Of a stretch of DNA of 11,114 nucleotides, positions 7,053 to 11,114 are shown one piece after another; the stretch's first letter is position 1, and the number at the start of each line of letters is the position of its first letter. Source of the DNA: Syntrophorhabdus sp. (GTDB lineage Bacteria > Desulfobacterota > BSN033 > UBA1163); the NCBI GenBank assembly GCA_020724025.1, contig DYHU01000110.1, positions 1 to 11,114 of the forward strand, read 5' to 3'. A model generated the notes under the pieces. That model did no database searches and was not told where the DNA came from. It saw only the letters and a list, made by a program, of their open reading frames with translations. Both the position numbers and the translations under genes were made by a program.

Positions 7053-8861
7053 ATGACAACCGTGAAGAAAGAACTGAGTCTTAAAACGCATCCGGCTGAT
7101 TTCGAGATCCTGGGCTCCAGTTTCTATACGATCGCCCAGGAGATGGGTGTAAATATTGAGAGGACAGCGAGGGCTCCCATCTTCTTTTCTGCCCATGACT
7201 TTGTCGTGGCCATCGCCAAGCCCAATGGCGACCTGGTCACGATGGCCGAGTACATCCCGGTTCTTGTGGGGGCCTGTCCCTTTGCCATCAGGGCCGTAAA
7301 CGAATACTACAAGGATAACATTCACGAAGGGGATGTATTTCTGGTGAATGACCCCTACACGCTGGCAGGCGGAAATCAGTTGGCGGACTGGTGCATTGTG
7401 ACGCCCGTATTTTACAAGGGGGAGCAAGTGTTCACCATAGCCGTAAAGGCTCACCAGGCTGATACCGGCGGCGGCGTCCCGGGCGGGTACAACCCTAACG
7501 CCCTCGATATCTGGGGCGAAGGGTTGAGGATTCCACCGATAAGAATATACGAACGGGGAAAGGAGAGAAGCGACGTCTTGAATTTGATTCTCACCAATGT
7601 GCGCCTTTATGAACTGCAGCGAAGCGACCTGCTCTGCATGACGGCTGCGACCAGGATCGGGGCAAAGCGTCTTGCAGACCTAATGGAGATGTGGGGTAAA
7701 GATAAGATAGAAACCTATATTGAAGATGTATTTAACTACTCCGATTCGATGATGCGTGAACAGGTGGAGAAGATCCTTGACGGAACCTATCACGCTGAAA
7801 ACGTACCCCAGTCGCCAGGAAGGTTTAATGACGCTTCCATCATTCAGTGCGATATGACTATTAAGGGAAGCAATATGATACTGGACTTCACCAAGTGCGG
7901 ACCGCAGGTGAGGGAATATGTGAATAGTACCATTTCCAATACCCATAGTTGCGTGTGGCTCACCCTCCTTTCATCTCTGGGTAAGAAAATAAGGCGGGAG
8001 TATCGCAATCAAGGATGTTTCAAGATGCTCACCATCCTTACCAAACCCGGGACGATCCTTCACGCCACTCTCCCAGCCACCGAAGGGAATGATACGAATT
8101 TTACAGCAGCTCAGATCATTGATGTGGTAGAGGCCTGCTTGGCCTTAGCTGTGCCAAACGAGGTTTCTGCCGGCTGGGGACACATCCCCTACTGGGTGTT
8201 CGCCGGCCTTGACCCAAGGCGAGGCAGAGGGTATGGGGCCCCCGATTTCCAGGCCTGTGCTACAGGCGCTGGTGCCATATGGGGGACGGATGGCTGGTCC
8301 ACGAACGGACCTCAGATCTGTAGTGGTACCCTCTGGTATCCGGAAATAGAGGTGGCCGAATCCGTCTATCCTATCGTCTGGGAAAGGTGGGAGCTCGCTC
8401 AGGATTCTGGGGCTCCGGGGAAATGGCGGGGCGGCTGGGGAGTTCACAATGTGTGGGTGGCCGATAGCGACCCGGAACCCATCAACATAGCCTATTGTCA
8501 GGAGCCTTACGATTATCCAGCTATCCCCGCTATTGCTGGAGGTAAGATGCCGAAACCGAATTCAAAGAGACTATTAATGAAGGATGGACACTGGGAGACT
8601 GAGGAGGATACTCGCCGCACGGCACTTTACCAGCTCCATACCGGTGATAAAGTCGTGGATTACTGCCAGGGTGGCTCTGGTGTGGGCAATCCATTCGAGC
8701 GAAATGTGGAGGCCGTCTGGGAAGACGTAAGGAACGAGTTGGTCTCAATAGAGAGCGCCCGGGAAGGCTATGGAGTAATAGTAGACCCGAAAACCCTAAA
8801 GGTAGACCTTACGGAGACTGAAAAGCTCAGAAAGAAAATGTTGAAGGAAGGGAAGACATAG
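7053..8861 (+). CDS. Hydantoinase/oxoprolinase subunit B family protein (HyuB-like)
   Basis: A 602-residue HyuB-type catalytic partner of the preceding HyuA; most members are roughly 520-600 residues, so this is at the long end. Recognisable blocks are NIERTARAPIFFSAHDF (34-50), GDVFLVNDPY (93-102), GGGVPGGYNP (139-148), the C-terminal GAPGKWRGGWG (453-463) and DYCQGGSGVGNPFER (536-550), the last a family-wide glycine-rich signature. Two positions look unusual. Where the consensus I know reads GGTHLPD, this protein has GGNQLAD (106-112); where it usually has a His-His pair before D-x-GG, this one has His134-Gln135. In acetone carboxylase those regions hold metal ligands, so the metal site may be changed (inference). 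The start is set by GAGGAGG (7041-7047). It forms a unit with the A subunit and no small gamma-type subunit follows. It could be a hydantoinase, another lactamase-like ring opener or a carboxylase component. Confidence 0.92.
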   Translation: MTTVKKELSLKTHPADFEILGSSFYTIAQEMGVNIERTARAPIFFSAHDFVVAIAKPNGDLVTMAEYIPVLVGACPFAIRAVNEYYKDNIHEGDVFLVNDPYTLAGGNQLADWCIVTPVFYKGEQVFTIAVKAHQADTGGGVPGGYNPNALDIWGEGLRIPPIRIYERGKERSDVLNLILTNVRLYELQRSDLLCMTAATRIGAKRLADLMEMWGKDKIETYIEDVFNYSDSMMREQVEKILDGTYHAENVPQSPGRFNDASIIQCDMTIKGSNMILDFTKCGPQVREYVNSTISNTHSCVWLTLLSSLGKKIRREYRNQGCFKMLTILTKPGTILHATLPATEGNDTNFTAAQIIDVVEACLALAVPNEVSAGWGHIPYWVFAGLDPRRGRGYGAPDFQACATGAGAIWGTDGWSTNGPQICSGTLWYPEIEVAESVYPIVWERWELAQDSGAPGKWRGGWGVHNVWVADSDPEPINIAYCQEPYDYPAIPAIAGGKMPKPNSKRLLMKDGHWETEEDTRRTALYQLHTGDKVVDYCQGGSGVGNPFERNVEAVWEDVRNELVSIESAREGYGVIVDPKTLKVDLTETEKLRKKMLKEGKT

Positions 8862-8878
8862 GAGCTAAATGCTATCTC

Positions 8879-8911
8879 AAAGGGGGCGTCCCTCTAAGGA
8901 CGCCCCCTTTT
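8879..8911 (+). terminator. Intrinsic (rho-independent) terminator after hyuB
   Basis: A perfect 13-bp stem, AAAGGGGGCGTCC (8879-8891) with GGACGCCCCCTTT (8898-8910), closes the six-base loop CTCTAA and runs into TTTT (8908-8911). It begins 17 bases after the hyuB stop and is the best terminator in the window. It should end or attenuate the reductase-hyuAB transcript before the CoA ligase gene. It also lies inside an in-frame upstream extension of that gene. Confidence 0.9.
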
Positions 8912-8950
8912 ATTCACGATTTGGAAAAAGGCCCTTCATGAAAAGAAAAA

Positions 8951-8956
8951 AGGGGA
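8951..8956 (+). promoter_or_regulatory. Ribosome binding site deciding the CoA ligase start
   Basis: AGGGGA lies five bases before the ATG at 8962, in frame with the ligase. The protein from this ATG begins MVIGDALRRCAENY, the normal N-terminus of AMP-forming acyl-CoA synthetases. Earlier in-frame ATGs at 8869 and 8938 would add a basic extension with no family match, the first of them encoded through the terminator stem. Confidence 0.7.
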
Positions 8957-8961
8957 ATGCT

Positions 8962-10563
8962 ATGGTTATAGGAGATGCTTTGAGAAGGTGTGCTGAAAAC
9001 TACTCGAGCAAGTTGGCCATCAAGGATCAGTATGGAAAGCATTTCCCTCCAGGATTCAGCTACACTTACCGGGAACTGTCGGAGACGGTGAATCGCCTGG
9101 CTAACAGCTTTCTCTCTTTGGGATTGAGGAAAGGGGATCGGGTTGCTGTGCAGACGGGTACGGGCATCGGCCATTTCCTCTCTTTACTTGCTCTCACTAA
9201 GGTTGGAATGGCTATTGCTCCCATCGACCGCACTTACATGGCCGATGAGATTACCTACCAGATCCAGGATTCTGGTGCAAGAGGGTTGATCGTTGATGCA
9301 GACATTTACCAATCAAAGATCGAACTGATAAGGTCGCGATTGACGTCTGTAGAGTATTTTATTGGAATAGGTGAAGAGACCCCATGTCCATACGATTTTG
9401 ACACCCTCGTCAAAGAGGGCTCACCTAAGGAGCCCCAAGTGGAGGTTCAAGAGGAGGACATGGCCACGTTAATCTATACCAGTGGGACAACCGGCCGACC
9501 CAAAGGAACACCTCTCACTCACAGAAATTGGATTTTCAGTGCTTATATGTGGGCCGCTGAATTATGGGCCCATCCCTATACACGATGGCTTCTTGTCATG
9601 CCATTACACACTTCAGGGGGAACGGGCTTAAGCATTGCCTCCGTGACAAGGGGCTGCTCCTTGGTCGTGACCAATCCCGATCCGAAAAAAATTTTGGATC
9701 TCATTGCGAGAGAAAAGATCACCTTCACCCAGTTTAGTCCTACCTTGCTTGCCAATGTCATCAGACATCCAGATGTAGATCAATGTGATTTTTCCACCAT
9801 TGAGCGTTGGTTTACTTCTGCTGCACCAATTTCTGCTGGGCTGTTAAAGGAAGGGGCAAAATATTTTGGAGAAAAATTTATCCAACTCTATGGGACCACA
9901 GAAACTGCCTTGTTAGGTACGGTCCTCCGGCCGGAAGAGGTTTCCTTGGAAGGCCCTCTATCCAAAAGACTGACCTCGATCGGAATGGCCTGTTTAGGAT
10001 ATGAGATAAAGGTAGTGGATAACGAGGGAAAAAAGGTGGGGCCGGGTGGCATTGGAGAATTAGCGGTCAAAGGTGGCGGAGTGGCCAAAGGTTACTGGAA
10101 TAAGCCTGAGGCCACCGATTTCAAAGACGGATGGTGGTATTCAGGGGATATCGTTCAAATCGATGAGGACGGTTATTATTATGTCATTGACCGGAAGAAG
10201 GACATGATCCTCACGGGTGGGATGAACGTATATCCCCGGGAAGTTGAAGACGTAATTGCATCTCATCCTGCAGTGAACCTGGTCAGCGTGATTGGAATCC
10301 CTGATGAAAAATGGGGGGAAAGTGTGAAGGCGGTGGTTGTGCTCAAGAAAGACGCTCAAACGACCGAAGAGGAGATTATGGAATATTGTAAATTGAGGCT
10401 AGCCTCCTACAAAAAACCGAAGTCAGTCGATTTTATCGACATCTCGGAGATGCCTATGATGGGAGGAGGCTATAAGATATTGAGAAGGGAGTTGAGGGAT
10501 CGATATAGAAAGAAATACGAAGAAGAGAAGAAGACGAAAATAGATCGTTGGGGAGCAGTATAG
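8962..10563 (+). CDS. AMP-forming acyl-CoA synthetase (AMP-binding enzyme, class I adenylate-forming)
   Basis: From the chosen ATG this is a 533-residue cytoplasmic ligase that activates a carboxylic acid to its acyl-CoA through an acyl-AMP. Motifs appear in order: P-loop YTSGTTGRPKG (172-182), MPLHTSGG (213-220, acyl-pocket region), QLYGTTE (308-314), YSGDI with the ribose-binding Asp396 (393-397), and the hinge DRKKDMILTGGMNVYPREVE (410-429). The catalytic lysine is Lys505 in GGYKILRREL. The C-terminal tail is highly charged. Closest by eye to long/medium-chain or aromatic acyl-CoA ligases of the FadD/CaiC kind; the substrate is not readable. The start is chosen for its RBS and family alignment; an alternative start at 8869 would give 564 residues. 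It follows a strong terminator by about 50 bases, so it needs readthrough or its own promoter, which I could not identify. It probably activates the acid made by HyuAB or a related product. Confidence 0.92.
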   Translation: MVIGDALRRCAENYSSKLAIKDQYGKHFPPGFSYTYRELSETVNRLANSFLSLGLRKGDRVAVQTGTGIGHFLSLLALTKVGMAIAPIDRTYMADEITYQIQDSGARGLIVDADIYQSKIELIRSRLTSVEYFIGIGEETPCPYDFDTLVKEGSPKEPQVEVQEEDMATLIYTSGTTGRPKGTPLTHRNWIFSAYMWAAELWAHPYTRWLLVMPLHTSGGTGLSIASVTRGCSLVVTNPDPKKILDLIAREKITFTQFSPTLLANVIRHPDVDQCDFSTIERWFTSAAPISAGLLKEGAKYFGEKFIQLYGTTETALLGTVLRPEEVSLEGPLSKRLTSIGMACLGYEIKVVDNEGKKVGPGGIGELAVKGGGVAKGYWNKPEATDFKDGWWYSGDIVQIDEDGYYYVIDRKKDMILTGGMNVYPREVEDVIASHPAVNLVSVIGIPDEKWGESVKAVVVLKKDAQTTEEEIMEYCKLRLASYKKPKSVDFIDISEMPMMGGGYKILRRELRDRYRKKYEEEKKTKIDRWGAV

Positions 10564-10577
10564 TTCGACTTAAAAAC

Positions 10578-10593
10578 CCGGCTGAAAGGCCGG
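10578..10593. other. Small hairpin after the CoA ligase
   Basis: CCGGC (10578-10582) pairs with GCCGG (10589-10593) around a six-base loop. On the + strand no T-run follows. On the - strand the stem is followed by GTTTTTAA, so it looks more like a minus-strand terminator, yet no minus-strand gene is visible here. The rest of the gap to 10725 shows no convincing promoter. Confidence 0.25.
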
Positions 10594-10712
10594 AACCCAA
10601 AATTCCTGAGTTATCTATTCTTCAATGCTCATCCCCCCTGACAAAACAATCTCAACTCTTTCTTGTTCCACACGCCAAATTATTGCAGAATAAAAGTATT
10701 TTTGTGATTGAT

Positions 10713-10720
10713 AAGGAGGA
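10713..10720 (+). promoter_or_regulatory. Ribosome binding site deciding the acyl-CoA dehydrogenase start
   Basis: AAGGAGGA lies five bases before the ATG at 10726. The in-frame ATG at 10708 precedes this element and would place it inside the coding sequence, so 10726 is the better start; MDFELSNRQKRIR is a typical acyl-CoA dehydrogenase N-terminus. Confidence 0.85.
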
Positions 10721-10725
10721 AAGAA

Positions 10726-11091
10726 ATGGACTTTGAGCTCAGCAATAGGCAGAAGCGGATTCGGATGGCAGCCAGAGAGTTTGCAGAAGGCGAATTCAAG
10801 AATATCGCCTCAGATTGCGATAAGAAGGAGGAATGTCCAAGAGAGTTGATCAAGAAGGCTGCAGAACTGGGTCTCATCGGTGTCTTTATTAAGAAGGAAT
10901 ACGGAGGTCTTGGCCTGGGCTTTCTTGATCATGCCATCATCCTCGAAGAGCTTTGGAGGGTCGATCCAGGTCTTGGGCAGGAGCTTTGTTCTGTTACCTT
11001 CGGAGCTGAGGAATTGCTCCTTTTCGGTTCGGAAGAGCAAAAGAAAAAGTATCTTCCTCCCCTAGCCTGGATTCCCATGTTAGTTTTTTGA
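10726..11091 (+). CDS. Acyl-CoA dehydrogenase, truncated N-terminal part
   Basis: The 121-residue ORF carries the alpha-helical N-terminal domain of a FAD-dependent acyl-CoA dehydrogenase, the enzyme that makes enoyl-CoA in beta-oxidation. Visible family features are MDFELSNRQKRIR, AAELGLIGVFIKKEYGGLGL (51-70), the helix around AIILEELWRVDPGLG (75-89), and FGSEEQKKKYLPPLA (100-114). Normally the last block continues as a K-G-E/A segment leading to the FAD-contacting T-E-P/D-x-x-G-S-D motif, and the protein is about 380 residues. Here it turns to WIPMLVF and stops, and no other frame of the last ~48 bases restores the family sequence. The gene is therefore broken by an insertion, deletion or assembly join at about 11065-11068; otherwise it would be an intact ACAD pairing with the CoA ligase upstream. 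The first 114 residues are secure; the function of this fragment is doubtful. Confidence 0.8.
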   Translation: MDFELSNRQKRIRMAAREFAEGEFKNIASDCDKKEECPRELIKKAAELGLIGVFIKKEYGGLGLGFLDHAIILEELWRVDPGLGQELCSVTFGAEELLLFGSEEQKKKYLPPLAWIPMLVF

Positions 11092-11114
11092 CTTAACACC
11101 ATGCACATCAGCCG

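Noticed and set aside
3968..8020. Shared 14-base string GCAATCAAGGATGT near 3968 and 8006
   Set aside because: Both copies lie in coding sequence in the same frame (encoding N-Q-G-C), in unrelated proteins with no flanking similarity; best explained by chance.
8869..8961. Upstream start of the CoA ligase at 8869 giving a 31-residue extension
   Set aside because: The extension is encoded through a strong terminator, has no ligase-family character, and a better-placed RBS and family-like N-terminus exist at 8962. It is kept only as a regulatory hypothesis.
10708..10725. ATG at 10708 as the acyl-CoA dehydrogenase start
   Set aside because: It precedes the AAGGAGGA ribosome site, which correctly serves the ATG at 10726.

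Overview
The window reads as one co-directional stretch of a bacterial catabolic region; every supported gene is on the + strand. Base composition is moderate and the ribosome-binding sites are strong and GGAGG-like. A sigma-54 response regulator beside 'enoate reductase', hydantoinase/oxoprolinase and acyl-CoA genes is typical of anaerobic, amino-acid or organic-acid degrading Desulfobacterota (old Deltaproteobacteria), or of Gram-positive syntrophs. That taxonomic guess is inference only: no rRNA or other phylogenetic marker is present.

Layout: (1) 1-1332, an NtrC-type sigma-54 response regulator whose first residues lie outside the window. (2) 1425-2804, an NCS1-type (nucleobase/hydantoin/allantoin) permease, followed by a strong hairpin with no T-tract at 2824-2854. 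(3) 2920-4887, a 2,4-dienoyl-CoA reductase/enoate reductase-like flavoprotein with a four-Cys [4Fe-4S] motif. (4) 4971-7037 and 7053-8861, a HyuA/HyuB pair (ATP-dependent hydantoinase/oxoprolinase/ketone-carboxylase superfamily), 15 bases apart. (5) 8879-8911, a near-ideal intrinsic terminator. (6) 8962-10563, an AMP-forming acyl-CoA synthetase. (7) 10726-11091, the first ~114 residues of an acyl-CoA dehydrogenase, which then break off abruptly into unrelated sequence near the window end.

Read together, the genes suggest import of a small, possibly nitrogen-containing cyclic compound, C=C reduction by the flavoenzyme, ATP-dependent ring opening (or carboxylation) by HyuAB, CoA activation, and entry into beta-oxidation. 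The substrate cannot be read from sequence. A second reading compares HyuAB plus CoA ligase with the acetophenone carboxylase/benzoylacetate-CoA ligase arrangement. Points worth attention are the altered metal-ligand-like motifs in the HyuB protein, the terminator lying inside an open in-frame extension of the CoA ligase gene, and the broken acyl-CoA dehydrogenase. No rRNA, tRNA, CRISPR array or complete mobile element was seen, and no gene-free stretch exceeds about 165 bases.
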